Below, piece after piece: positions 7,804 through 16,613 of a stretch of 34,653 nucleotides of DNA; position 1 is the first letter of the stretch; each line of letters starts with the position of its first letter. The notes under the pieces are model-generated. The model ran no database searches. It had not been told where the DNA came from and saw only the letters and a list, made by a program, of their open reading frames with translations. Where the stretch lies: contig JABDQH010000049.1 in NCBI GenBank assembly GCA_013042375.1, forward strand, positions 1 to 34,653, in the 5' to 3' direction. This DNA comes from Woeseiaceae bacterium (lineage in GTDB: Bacteria > Pseudomonadota > Gammaproteobacteria > Steroidobacterales > Woeseiaceae). A program made the position numbers and the translations under genes.

Positions 7804-9912
7804 TTGAACGGCAACCAGGGCATTTCAATCGCCGTACTAAGCGATAATCAGGACGACGTACAGTTGATCAACGCATCCTTGCGCGACGCGGGTCATGCTG
7901 CGCACTGTCACTGGATCCCCGACAGCCACAAGCTCGCCGACACGCTGGCATCCGAGCGTATCGAACTCATCGTACTCAACTGCGATCGCTACGACGATTC
8001 GATTCGCGAGGTCATCAAGCAGAAGGACCGCTACAACCCCGAACTGCCGGTTATCGCGATGCAGAACGAGGTGGGCGAATCCGAGATGGAAGCCGCGATG
8101 CGCGCAGGTGCCTGCGATCTCGTGTCAACGACGCGGAAATCGCGACTGCAGTCGGTCGTCTCGCGCGAGCTGCGTGCACTGCGCGTCGAACGCGCGCTCA
8201 ATTCAACGCTGCAGTCGGCCACCGAGTACAAGCGCCAGCTCAAGGAACATATGGCGGCGTCGACGAGTTGTTTCGCCATTGTCCAGGAAGGGGTCGTCAC
8301 CGACGTCAACGACGCCTGGATCGAGAAATTCAAGATCTCCAGCCGCGACGAACTTGTCGGCATGCCGATCATGGACAGCTTCGAAGCCGAGAGTCATGCC
8401 GCGCTCAAAGGTGCCCTGGTCGCCACCGTTGAAGGCAAGTGGCAACGTGGCGAGAAGCTCGTCGCCAAGGCCCATATCGAATCCGGAGATATCGAGGAGA
8501 TTCATCTCGAGTTCCGCCGCATCGACGTGGACGATGGTCCATGCGTGCAGGTTCGTATCGCCCCGCAGCTCAAGGTTGCCGAGGAACCGACCAAGCTGGT
8601 CCACGACGCGCTAAAACGCGATCCGACGACGCTCTTCTTCCATCGCTCCCAGTTCCTGGAGCGGACTGCGAAACGCCTGCAGCGCAAACCGGCGTCGGGC
8701 ACTCAGTGCCTCGTGTATATCAAGCCGGACAACTTCAAGGACATTCGCGACACGGTCGGCGTCATTCAATCCGAGGAAGTACTCGCGCAGTTTGCTGAAT
8801 TCGTGCGCAAGCGCCTGCAACCGCGCGATGTCGCCGGCCGCTTCGAAGGTACCTCGATTATGGCGCTGCTCGAGCGCGGCAGTGCGCGCGATGCCCAGGT
8901 CTGGGGACAGCAGCTCATCATGCAGCTCGAGAAGGCGACGTTCGAAGTCGGCAACCACTCCACCCACATGACCTGCACCGTCGGCGCCTGCGGCATCAGC
9001 GAAATGTTCGCAAGCCTCGAAGATTTTGTCGCCGCGACCATTCGCGCTTGCGAGAAGGGTAAGGAGGAAGGCGGCGGCGTTTCCTGCCTTGACGACGACA
9101 CCCACGAAGATACCAAACAACGTGAATTCGACGCGATCTGGGTCAAGCACCTCAAGGCCGCGCTCATGGACAACCGCTTCCGGCTCGCAAACCTGCCAAT
9201 CGCAGGCTTGCGCAGCGATTCGATTCATATGTATGACCTGCTCGTGCGCATGATCGACGAGCAGGGCAATTCCGTTCTGCCATCGGAGTTCATACCGGCG
9301 GCGGAGCGTAACAATATGATGAAGAACATCGATCGCTGGATGCTGGCGGCAGCCATGGGCTTCTGCGGCGAGAGCAACGCAGACCGCGTCTTCGTGCGAC
9401 TGTCCAGCCAGTCGATCACCGACGCGTCGACCGGCACGTGGATCCAGGAAAAAATGGACGAAACCGGATTCGACTGCACGCGACTGGTCGTACAGATTCC
9501 CGAGCGCGAGGCGGCCAGGCATATCAAGCAGACCCAGGTACTCCTGGAGAAGCTGAAGAAACTCGGAATCGGCTTTGCACTCGAGCACTACGGCATTGGC
9601 AAGGAGCGCTTCCAGATCCTCGATCTGCTCAAGCCCGACTACATCAAGATCGACGGCGAACTCATGCACACGCTGCTGACAGACGATGCCATGCAGGATG
9701 CCGTGCGCAAGGTGGTCGAGGAAGCAAGCAAACGAAATATCAAGACGATTGCGGAGCGCGTCGAAAACGCGAATGCGATGGCCGTGCTGTTCCAGCTGGG
9801 TCTGGACTTCATGCAGGGCCACTATGTTCATGAACCAGAGGTGGTATTGCAGGATACGAATACCGGCGTCAACCGTACGCTGGCCGAGGTGTCGGCCGCG
9901 CACGCGAGTTGA
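7804..9912 (+). CDS. FimX-like degenerate REC-PAS-GGDEF-EAL protein (TTG start)
   Basis: The 702-residue protein has a receiver-like domain (about 7-125), a PAS-like domain (150-255), a GGDEF-like domain (278-430) and an EAL-like domain (445-690), the order and size of FimX, a c-di-GMP receptor for type IV pilus assembly. All enzymatic signatures are broken. The receiver has Asn59 (LNC) where the phospho-acceptor Asp is expected; GGDEF is EGTS (348-351); EAL is YDL (477-479); DDFGTG is EHYGIG (594-599). Late features are kept: KID (615-617), AERVE (650-654), QGHYVHEP (671-678). It therefore probably binds rather than makes or cuts c-di-GMP (inference). TTG at 7804 has AGGGA seven bases upstream; there is no other start before the receiver domain. 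The next gene is a FimV paralogue. Orthology to fimX proper is likely but not proven. Confidence 0.82.
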   Translation: MNGNQGISIAVLSDNQDDVQLINASLRDAGHAAHCHWIPDSHKLADTLASERIELIVLNCDRYDDSIREVIKQKDRYNPELPVIAMQNEVGESEMEAAMRAGACDLVSTTRKSRLQSVVSRELRALRVERALNSTLQSATEYKRQLKEHMAASTSCFAIVQEGVVTDVNDAWIEKFKISSRDELVGMPIMDSFEAESHAALKGALVATVEGKWQRGEKLVAKAHIESGDIEEIHLEFRRIDVDDGPCVQVRIAPQLKVAEEPTKLVHDALKRDPTTLFFHRSQFLERTAKRLQRKPASGTQCLVYIKPDNFKDIRDTVGVIQSEEVLAQFAEFVRKRLQPRDVAGRFEGTSIMALLERGSARDAQVWGQQLIMQLEKATFEVGNHSTHMTCTVGACGISEMFASLEDFVAATIRACEKGKEEGGGVSCLDDDTHEDTKQREFDAIWVKHLKAALMDNRFRLANLPIAGLRSDSIHMYDLLVRMIDEQGNSVLPSEFIPAAERNNMMKNIDRWMLAAAMGFCGESNADRVFVRLSSQSITDASTGTWIQEKMDETGFDCTRLVVQIPEREAARHIKQTQVLLEKLKKLGIGFALEHYGIGKERFQILDLLKPDYIKIDGELMHTLLTDDAMQDAVRKVVEEASKRNIKTIAERVENANAMAVLFQLGLDFMQGHYVHEPEVVLQDTNTGVNRTLAEVSAAHAS

Positions 9913-9926
9913 CCTGTATGCGCCCG

Positions 9927-9942
9927 TGTGACGTGTGTCACA
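9927..9942. promoter_or_regulatory. Perfect CRP/Vfr-type site TGTGA-N6-TCACA
   Basis: TGTGA (9927-9931), six bases, TCACA (9938-9942) match the cAMP-CRP half-sites exactly. The site sits between the fimX-like stop (9912) and the fimV-like GTG (10058). A -10-like TAGAAT at 9988-9993 predicts a start near 10000, which places the site centre about 65 bases upstream, a class I activator position. Vfr, the Pseudomonas CRP homologue, controls type IV pilus genes. Occupancy is inference. Confidence 0.55.
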
Positions 9943-10057
9943 GGTGGAAGCGGAACTGCGTTCTGGCGGCTTGCCGACAGTAACGCATAGAATGTAAACA
10001 GCTGTATCTCCGGTCAGTCACGGGGCCGCGATTGACAGGTACATCGGAGTAATCGAA

Positions 10058-12235
10058 GTGAGTAAAGAGAAGCTGAACAATGCGAAGGACCGGGCAAAGG
10101 CACGCAGCCTGTTGCCGCTTGTTGCACTCGGCGGTGGCCTGGCGGCAACGCCGGTAGCCGCGCTGGAGCTCGGCGATATTGCGGTGCAGTCGAACCTCGG
10201 GCAACCCCTGCGCGCCAGTATTGCGTACGCGCTTGCGCCCAACGAGATGCTCAGCAATACCTGCCTGTCGATCAGCGCCGGGCCGACGACGAGCGGCCTG
10301 CCTGGCATAGGAGCCAGCTCGATTCGGATTACCGAACGCGCGATCATGATCTCGGGCCTGTCGCCGATCCGCGAGCCTATGCTCGCTGCCCGCGTGACCA
10401 TTGACTGCCCCTATACGCCGAATCTGAGCCGCGAGTACATGCTGCTCGTTGACCCGGCGGATATGGCCGTATCCCGCACGGCGGCGCCCGTAGCGAATGT
10501 ACCCGCTGCTCGCCCCGAAGCCGCGCCCGTTAGCCGACCCGTGGCGGAGACGCCGATTGAGCGCGCACCGGTCAGCAATGCGCCCGCTCAGCGCGCAGCT
10601 GTCAGCAATACCCCCGCTCAGCGCGCAGCTGCCAGCAGTACGCCCGCTCGGCGCGCACCGGTCAGCAGCGCACCCATCGGCCAATCGACGCGCTACCAGG
10701 TCCAGCCTGGCGATTCGCTCAGTGAGATCGTGGCGCGCATCGAGAATCGCTCGGTGAGGCTGTGGCCCGCCGTCAACATGGTGTTCGCGGCCAACCCCGA
10801 CGCCTTTATCGACAACGACCCGAACAAGCTCAAGGCTGGAAGCTGGCTCACGATTCCGAGCCTCGACGGCACGGCCCCGGTAGTCAATGCTGCAGCACCT
10901 GAACCCGTCTCATCGCCGGCCGAGGTTTCGGCCCCGGCTGCTGATACGTCGGCATCTGCCGAAGAAGTGGTAACGGCTTACGAGTCTGCGGCGTTCGACG
11001 AAGCGGGGCGTGCCGCCGAGGAACCAGTCGTAACCGACAGTACGGCCGACCTGATGCCCGGCGACACGGTCGCCGAGCTCCCGGTCGCACAGGAACCGGT
11101 TACACAGGCACCGGTTACGCCGGCAGCCGAGACAATCGTTATTCCGGATACTGAACTCGAAGGGCCGCAAACGACGTCTGCATCCCCGAACGTACCGACC
11201 GCCATCGTCAGCACGGGCTCGCGCAACGAATCGACGTCGCTGCTCATGTGGCTGATCGGCGGCGGTCTGGCCCTGATCCTGGCGCTGCTGCTCTTCGGTC
11301 GCCGCGCCCGCGAGCGCTTCAGCACCGAGCCTGCGGCAGACGCAATGGCGGATGTCGACGCACGCTATGACGACGAGACGGTCGTTGGATCCGGCGATAT
11401 CACGTCTGAAGAGGCGATGCTGGTCGAGTCGGCGATGCACTTCGACATCGACGACGACTCGCCGACCGATGAAAACCTCGCACTCGACGCCGATCTCGCA
11501 GTCGGCACGGGGCTCGAGGAAGGCGAGATGGCCGTCGCGCACGACTTCGGATTTGCCCAAACGACCGAACTCGACATCGAACTCCCCTTCGAGCCCGATT
11601 CTGCCGAAGACGGCCGTGTCAGCATAGTCGAGCCGATCAGCGGCGACATGGAAGTCGAATCCATCCTCGAGAACGAAGTGCTGCCCGAACTCGACGACGA
11701 GGGCGAGATGTCCATCATCTCCGAGACGCTCGAGACGGTGAAGATGCGCCTGCCCGAACAGGACGAGACAACGCCGGACCTCGAGATGATTGATCCCTTG
11801 AACCCGCCTGATTTGGGCAGCGTCACGATCGAACAAGAGCAGGGCTTGTCCATGCTCGAGCAGGATTACGAAGACGAGCTGACCGCAACCCAGGCCCTCA
11901 ACCGGGAGATCGAGCGAGCCGCCGCCCAACTCAAAGGCGATCTCGATCCGGGCGCAATCGATCTAGTTGCAGGCGAAGCCACCGAGGAAACCGCAGCGTT
12001 GCCGCTGGCCACCGTGACGGAACTCGATGCGACGGCCGAACTGCGGCGCAAGGAAGCCGAAGAAACGGCTGAATACGAGGCCGCCTACGATCCCGCCGAC
12101 ACCAGCGCCGTGACGGTCAGCATGCCGAGTGATGAAGAGACGAGTCGCATGCCCGTCGCCAACGACGACGACACGGTCGAGATGGACATCGAGAGCGGCA
12201 AGGTCGATACGCGTAAACGCTCGCGTAAACGCTAA
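10058..12235 (+). CDS. FimV-family LysM membrane protein (second FimV paralogue, GTG start)
   Basis: The 725-residue protein has an N-terminal signal (about 1-35), a FimV-type N-terminal domain (LELGDIAVQSNLGQPL to SREYMLLVDP, 36-133), an Ala/Pro linker with four decapeptide repeats (169-208), a LysM domain (RYQVQPGDSL to GSWLTIPS, 212-268), a low-complexity linker, one membrane helix (395-413) followed by RRARER, and a long very acidic cytoplasmic tail ending KRSRKR. This is the architecture of FimV/HubP polarity proteins. I cannot see the conserved C-terminal TPR-like domain of FimV. The domain also contains an unusual cysteine pair (C69, C117), perhaps a disulfide. The GTG start has GGAG eight bases upstream. 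Neighbours (FimX-like gene, CRP-type site) suggest a role in pilus or pole organisation. The ortholog of classical fimV is more likely the gene at 1-473. Confidence 0.82.
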   Translation: MSKEKLNNAKDRAKARSLLPLVALGGGLAATPVAALELGDIAVQSNLGQPLRASIAYALAPNEMLSNTCLSISAGPTTSGLPGIGASSIRITERAIMISGLSPIREPMLAARVTIDCPYTPNLSREYMLLVDPADMAVSRTAAPVANVPAARPEAAPVSRPVAETPIERAPVSNAPAQRAAVSNTPAQRAAASSTPARRAPVSSAPIGQSTRYQVQPGDSLSEIVARIENRSVRLWPAVNMVFAANPDAFIDNDPNKLKAGSWLTIPSLDGTAPVVNAAAPEPVSSPAEVSAPAADTSASAEEVVTAYESAAFDEAGRAAEEPVVTDSTADLMPGDTVAELPVAQEPVTQAPVTPAAETIVIPDTELEGPQTTSASPNVPTAIVSTGSRNESTSLLMWLIGGGLALILALLLFGRRARERFSTEPAADAMADVDARYDDETVVGSGDITSEEAMLVESAMHFDIDDDSPTDENLALDADLAVGTGLEEGEMAVAHDFGFAQTTELDIELPFEPDSAEDGRVSIVEPISGDMEVESILENEVLPELDDEGEMSIISETLETVKMRLPEQDETTPDLEMIDPLNPPDLGSVTIEQEQGLSMLEQDYEDELTATQALNREIERAAAQLKGDLDPGAIDLVAGEATEETAALPLATVTELDATAELRRKEAEETAEYEAAYDPADTSAVTVSMPSDEETSRMPVANDDDTVEMDIESGKVDTRKRSRKR
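10562..10681 (+). repeat. Four in-frame 30-bp repeats coding an Ala/Pro decapeptide
   Basis: Four consecutive 30-base units encode RAPVSNAPAQ, RAAVSNTPAQ, RAAASSTPAR and RAPVSSAPIG in the fimV-like linker just before LysM. Bases are well conserved between copies, so the tract probably grew by slippage and may vary in copy number between strains. Confidence 0.85.
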
Positions 12236-12275
12236 CCTGTCGCCCGCGGGAGGCTTCTTCCCGAAAAGCGAAAAG

Positions 12276-12322
12276 GGGGTCAGACCTTTTTAACAATTGA
12301 ATTGTTAAAAAGGTCTGACCCC
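12276..12322. repeat. Palindrome A: REP-like element / bidirectional terminator
   Basis: The 23-base arms at 12276-12298 (starting GGGGTCAGACC, then T5, AACAATT) and 12300-12322 are perfectly complementary around one central base. An A-run on the left and T6 at 12323-12328 on the right give intrinsic-terminator form in both directions, which suits its place between convergent fimV-like and parC. The same element, with one stem change, recurs at 34616-34653. Long GGGGTCAGACC palindromes resemble REP sequences linked to RAYT/Y1 transposases; that assignment is from family knowledge and not tested here. Confidence 0.85.
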
Positions 12323-12343
12323 TTTTTTATGCCGAGGGCGCTT

Positions 12344-14587
12344 CTATTCCGTGCCGGCGAGCCGCTCGACCTTGCGCCAGCCCTTGGGCAGCAGGCTGCC
12401 GCGTAGCGCGCGGTCGCCATAATAATCGTCGAGATCGTTCCACTTGATCGTCATCTTGCGCGTCGCCGTGTGAACCTCGAGATTGCCCTCCTCCGGTACG
12501 ACCGTCGCGGCCACCATCTTCTCTTCGCCGCTCTTGTACTTCGGTCCCGGAATGTTAATGAGCTTGTTGCCCTTGCCTTTGGCGAGCTCCGGCAATTCTT
12601 CCATCTCGAAAAGGAGCAGGCGACCGATGCTGCTGACCGCAGCAATCAGGCATTCCGTATCTTTCGGCACCACGGGCGGCACGACGGCCGTGCCGCCGGG
12701 CGGCACGCGCAGGACTGCCTTGCCGGCCTTGTTGCGTGATACGAGGTCTTCGAGCGTCGCGATGAATCCGTAGCCGGCGTCGCTCGCGAGCAGGTACTTC
12801 TGGTCCGCCTCCCCGATCATCGCGCCGCAAAACGCCGCTCCGTCAGGCGGCTTGAAACGGCTCGACAACGGTTCGCCCTGGCCGCGCGCCGACGGCAGCG
12901 TTCCGGCGATGACGCTGTAGACGCGGCCAGTGCTGTCGATGAACATGGCCAGTTGATTGCTGCGCCCCTGCGCCGCGGCAAGGTATCCATCACCCGATCG
13001 ATAGTTGAGCGTGGCCGGATCGATCTCATGCCCCTTCGCGGCACGCGCGTAGCCCGCCTGCGACAGCACGACGGTCACGGGCTCACTCGCGACGAGTTGT
13101 GTCTCGTCGAACGCCTGCGCGGCTTCGCGCTCGACGATCTCGGTACGCCGCTCGTCGCCATAACTGTCAGCGTCTTCGAGGATCTCTTTCTTGATCAGCG
13201 TCTTCATCCGCGCCGCGCTCCTGAGCGTCTTCTCCAGCAGGTCGCGCTCCTCGTTGAGTTCGTCCTGCTCGCCCCGGATCTTCATCTCTTCAAGTTTGGC
13301 GAGATTCCTGAGGCGCAGGTTGAGAATCGCTTCGGCCTGGATATCCGTCAGTTTGAAGCGTTTCATCAGGACGGGCTTGGGCTCGTCCTCCTCGCGGATA
13401 ATCCTGATGACTTCGTCGATATCGAGATACGCGACCAGTAAGCCATCGAGGATGTGCAGGCGGTCTTGAACGATTTGCAGGCGATGGCTGAGACGCCTGG
13501 TGACCGTCTCCTTGCGGAACTTGAGCCACTCCTTCAAGACGTCGACGAGTGTGAACATGCGCGGCCGGCCGTCGAGACCGATGACGTTCATGTTGACGCG
13601 CAGCGTGCGTTCCAGCGAAGTGGTCGAAAACAGGTGTGACATGAGTCGATCGACGTCGACGCCGCGCTTCTTGCTGATCACGATGCGGGTCGGCTCTTCA
13701 TGATCCGACTCGTCACGCAGGTCGTCGACCTGCGGCAGTTTCTTGTTGCGCATCTGCGTCGCGATCTGCTCCTGCACCTTCGCGCCCGAGATCTGGTAGG
13801 GCAGCGACGTTATGACGATGTCCGAGCCTTCCATCTTGTAGGCGGCTCGCAGGCGCAGCGTACCGCTGCCCGTCTCGTAGATTTCCCTGATGTCGGATGG
13901 CGGGGAGACCAGTTCGCCGCCCGTGGGGAAGTCCGGCCCCTGGATGTGCTTCATGAGCTGGGCCGTGGTCGCTTTCGGGTTGGCGATCAGGTGCACGAGC
14001 GCGCTGGCGACCTCGTTGAGATTATGCGGTGGCACGTCGGTCGACATGCCGACCGCGATGCCCGTCGTGCCGTTGAGCAGCAGATTCGGCAGGCGCGCCG
14101 GCAGCACGACCGGCTCTTTCAGCGTACCGTCGAAATTTGGCACCCAGTCGACCGTGCCCTGCCCGAGCTCCTGCAGCAGGCTCTTCGTATATGGCGCCAG
14201 GCGTGACTCGGTGTAACGCATCGCCGCAAACGACTTGGGATCGTCGGTCGAACCCCAGTTGCCCTGGCCGATGACGAGCGGGTAACGATAGGAGAATTCC
14301 TGGGCCATGAGGACCATCGCCTCGTAGCAGGCCGCATCGCCGTGCGGGTGAAACTTGCCGATCACGTCGCCCACCGTGCGCGCCGACTTTTTGGGCTTGG
14401 AGCTCGCGGACAGCCCGAGTTCGCTCATCGCGTAGATGATGCGCCGCTGCACGGGCTTGAGTCCGTCGCCGATCTGCGGCAGCGCGCGATCCAGGATGAC
14501 GTACATCGAGTAGTCGAGGTAGGCCCGCTCGGTGTATTCCTTGAGCGGCTGTTGTTCGACGCCTTCGAGGTTGAGGGAGTTTTGCAT
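12344..14587 (-). CDS. parC: DNA topoisomerase IV subunit A
   Basis: The 747-residue breakage-reunion subunit decatenates replicated chromosomes together with ParE. The catalytic tyrosine is Y125 in [10 protein letters not shown]. Family landmarks are [26 protein letters not shown], and [17 protein letters not shown]. The quinolone-determining region has Ala85 where E. coli ParC has Ser80, while Glu89 (E. coli Glu84) is kept. The C-terminal region is the ParC-type beta-pinwheel, with no GyrA box that I can see. The gene follows parE by 23 bases on the same strand, so the two form an operon, and it ends 21 bases from palindrome A, its probable terminator. Confidence 0.97.
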   Translation of the reverse strand: MQNSLNLEGVEQQPLKEYTERAYLDYSMYVILDRALPQIGDGLKPVQRRIIYAMSELGLSASSKPKKSARTVGDVIGKFHPHGDAACYEAMVLMAQEFSYRYPLVIGQGNWGSTDDPKSFAAMRYTESRLAPYTKSLLQELGQGTVDWVPNFDGTLKEPVVLPARLPNLLLNGTTGIAVGMSTDVPPHNLNEVASALVHLIANPKATTAQLMKHIQGPDFPTGGELVSPPSDIREIYETGSGTLRLRAAYKMEGSDIVITSLPYQISGAKVQEQIATQMRNKKLPQVDDLRDESDHEEPTRIVISKKRGVDVDRLMSHLFSTTSLERTLRVNMNVIGLDGRPRMFTLVDVLKEWLKFRKETVTRRLSHRLQIVQDRLHILDGLLVAYLDIDEVIRIIREEDEPKPVLMKRFKLTDIQAEAILNLRLRNLAKLEEMKIRGEQDELNEERDLLEKTLRSAARMKTLIKKEILEDADSYGDERRTEIVEREAAQAFDETQLVASEPVTVVLSQAGYARAAKGHEIDPATLNYRSGDGYLAAAQGRSNQLAMFIDSTGRVYSVIAGTLPSARGQGEPLSSRFKPPDGAAFCGAMIGEADQKYLLASDAGYGFIATLEDLVSRNKAGKAVLRVPPGGTAVVPPVVPKDTECLIAAVSSIGRLLLFEMEELPELAKGKGNKLINIPGPKYKSGEEKMVAATVVPEEGNLEVHTATRKMTIKWNDLDDYYGDRALRGSLLPKGWRKVERLAGTE

Positions 14588-14610
14588 GTTCGGTCCTGTT
14601 GGCGGGGGGC

Positions 14611-16497
14611 CTACACTTCGGCCAGGTTGCCCTTGGTCTCGAGCCAGGTTCTGCGGTCTTTCGCGCGTTTCTTCGCGAGCAGCATGTCCATGAGCTGGTC
14701 GGTCTGGTCGCGGCCGGCGACCGTGAGCTGTACGAGGCGTCGCGTGTCGCGATTCATCGTCGTCTCACGCAGCTGTGCCGGGTCCATTTCGCCGAGTCCC
14801 TTGAAGCGGGTGACCGTGACCTTGCCTTTCTTCTTCTCGGCCTCGATGCGATCGAGGAGGCCCTTGCGCTCGCCTTCGTCGAGCGCGTAATAGACCTCCT
14901 TGCCGACGTCGATGCGATACAGCGGCGGCATCGCGACATACACGTGGCCGGCAAGAATCAGTTCCCGGAAATGTCGCAGGAACAGCGCACACAGGAGCGT
15001 CGCGATGTGCAGACCGTCCGAATCGGCATCGGCGAGAATGCAGATCTTGTGATAACGCAGGCCGCTGATGTCGTCGTTGCCCGGATCGACGCCGAGTGCT
15101 ACCGAGATATCGTGCACTTCCTGCGACGCGAGAATCTCGTTGGTGTCGACCTCCCAGGTGTTCAGTATCTTGCCCCTGAGCGGCATGATCGCCTGCGTCG
15201 TGCGATCGCGCGCCTGCTTGGCGGAACCGCCGGCCGAATCGCCCTCGACGAGAAACAGCTCACAAAGTTCGGGTTCCTGCGAGGTGCAGTCGGCGAGCTT
15301 GCCCGGCAGCGCCGGACCCGACACGACCTTCTTGCGCACGACTTTCTTCGCCGACTTCAGCCGCTTTTGCGCCTTGCCGATGGCGAGCTGCGCAATCTGG
15401 TCGCCGGTTTCGGGATGCTGGTTCAGCCACAGTGAGAAATTGTCCTTGATGACACCGGCGACAAACGCCGCCGATTCGCGCGATGACAGACGTTCCTTGG
15501 TCTGTCCTGAAAACTGCGGATCCTCGAGTTTCGTACTCAACACGAAACTGAGTCCGTCCCAGACGTCCTCGGGTGCGATACTCACGCCGCGCGGCAACAG
15601 GCTGCGGAAATCGCAGAACTCGCGCACGGCATTGGTCAGGCCCGTGCGCAATCCATTGACGTGCGTCCCGCCCTGGGGCGTTGGAATCAGGTTGACGTAG
15701 CTTTCCGTGACACTCGCGCCACCGTCAGTGGTCCAGACCAGGGCCCAGTCGACGGCTTCGTTGTTCCCCGTGAGGCTCCCCGAAAAGGGCTCGGACGGCA
15801 GGATCTCAGCGCCGTCGATCGACTCGAGCAGGTACTCCTCGAGTCCGCCCGTGTATTGCCACTCGACCTTCTCCTTCGGCTTCTCGACCTTGAGCGAGAC
15901 CTTGAGGCCCGGACACAGCACAGCCTTGGCACGCAGCGCGTGCTTGAGCGCTTTGAGGCCGAATTTGGTCGTGTCGAAATACTGCGCATCGGGCCAGAAG
16001 CGAATCGTCGTGCCCGTGTTGGCCTTGCCGACGGTGCCGACGACCTCGAGCTTGCCGCGCTTCCTGCCGCCGGCAAAGCTCATGTTGTATTCCTTGCCGC
16101 CGCGGCGAATCCAGACTTCGAGGTTTTTCGACAAGGCGTTGACGACGGACACGCCGACGCCGTGCAGGCCGCCCGCGTACTGGTAGTTCTTGTTCGAGAA
16201 CTTGCCGCCTGCATGCAGGCGCGTGAGGATCAGTTCGACGCCCGGGATCTTCTCCTTGGGATGCCTGTCGACCGGCATGCCGCGGCCGTCGTCGTTCACC
16301 TCGACCGAGCCATCCCTGTAGATCGTTACCTCGATCTTCTTGCAGAAGCCCGCCAGCGCTTCGTCGACAGCGTTGTCGACGACCTCGTGCGCCAGGTGGT
16401 TCGGTCGCGAGGTATCGGTGTACATGCCCGGCCGGCGCCGGACAGGCTCAAGACCGCTGAGGACCTCGATGTCCGCAGCATCGTATCGCTTAGCCAT
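14611..16497 (-). CDS. parE: DNA topoisomerase IV subunit B
   Basis: The 628-residue ATPase subunit contains GHKL motifs ([32 protein letters not shown]) and a TOPRIM domain with EGDSAGG and DADSDG. The latter, and the lack of a GyrB-type insertion, point to ParE rather than GyrB, and parC is next door. I start at the ATG at 16497 ([13 protein letters not shown]), with AAAGGA about five bases upstream. The open frame extends upstream to 16572, but that extension is encoded by palindrome B and is not protein-like. A promoter candidate whose -35 is inside palindrome B lies at 16545-16572. Confidence 0.97.
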   Translation of the reverse strand: MAKRYDAADIEVLSGLEPVRRRPGMYTDTSRPNHLAHEVVDNAVDEALAGFCKKIEVTIYRDGSVEVNDDGRGMPVDRHPKEKIPGVELILTRLHAGGKFSNKNYQYAGGLHGVGVSVVNALSKNLEVWIRRGGKEYNMSFAGGRKRGKLEVVGTVGKANTGTTIRFWPDAQYFDTTKFGLKALKHALRAKAVLCPGLKVSLKVEKPKEKVEWQYTGGLEEYLLESIDGAEILPSEPFSGSLTGNNEAVDWALVWTTDGGASVTESYVNLIPTPQGGTHVNGLRTGLTNAVREFCDFRSLLPRGVSIAPEDVWDGLSFVLSTKLEDPQFSGQTKERLSSRESAAFVAGVIKDNFSLWLNQHPETGDQIAQLAIGKAQKRLKSAKKVVRKKVVSGPALPGKLADCTSQEPELCELFLVEGDSAGGSAKQARDRTTQAIMPLRGKILNTWEVDTNEILASQEVHDISVALGVDPGNDDISGLRYHKICILADADSDGLHIATLLCALFLRHFRELILAGHVYVAMPPLYRIDVGKEVYYALDEGERKGLLDRIEAEKKKGKVTVTRFKGLGEMDPAQLRETTMNRDTRRLVQLTVAGRDQTDQLMDMLLAKKRAKDRRTWLETKGNLAEV

Positions 16498-16544
16498 GCA
16501 ATCCTTTAGCCAGAGTTCGGATTGTCGATTGGGTGCCCGGCGGC

Positions 16545-16572
16545 ATTCTAGCAAAAATAAGGTGCCAGTCAC
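16545..16572 (-). promoter_or_regulatory. Extended -10 promoter for parE-parC
   Basis: On the minus strand GTGACT (16567-16572), 16 bases, then TAGAAT (16545-16550) preceded by TGC, the extended -10 element. The predicted start near 16538 gives a leader of about 40 bases. The -35 falls within the left arm of palindrome B. Confidence 0.5.
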
Positions 16573-16603
16573 CCTATTAAGAAATCAGGTGACTGGCACC
16601 TTA
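16558..16603. repeat. Palindrome B: REP-like element
   Basis: The 16-base arms at 16558-16573 (TAAGGTGCCAGTCACC) and 16588-16603 pair perfectly around a 14-base loop. It lies 10 bases from the DUF3501 stop and upstream of parE. It shares the core CAGTCACCCTA with palindrome C. It may end the rubrerythrin operon transcript (inference). Confidence 0.85.
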
Positions 16604-16613
16604 CTTCTTTGCG

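Noticed and set aside
7610-7807. Small plus-strand gene upstream of the fimX-like gene
   Set aside because: No ribosome site, Arg/Pro-rich composition, and it overlaps the fimX-like start.
8611-9903. 430-codon minus-strand frame opposite the fimX-like gene
   Set aside because: Antisense shadow; the plus strand has domain signatures and a ribosome site.
9913-10057. Sigma-54 promoter for the fimV-like gene
   Set aside because: A TGGC...TTGC pair occurs near 9964-9975 but the spacing is too short for -24/-12.
10562-10681. CRISPR or intergenic minisatellite
   Set aside because: The 30-base repeats are in frame inside the fimV-like gene and encode a regular decapeptide.
16498-16572. N-terminal extension of ParE
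   Set aside because: It is encoded by palindrome B and the promoter region, and ParE proteins start at [17 protein letters not shown] sequence.
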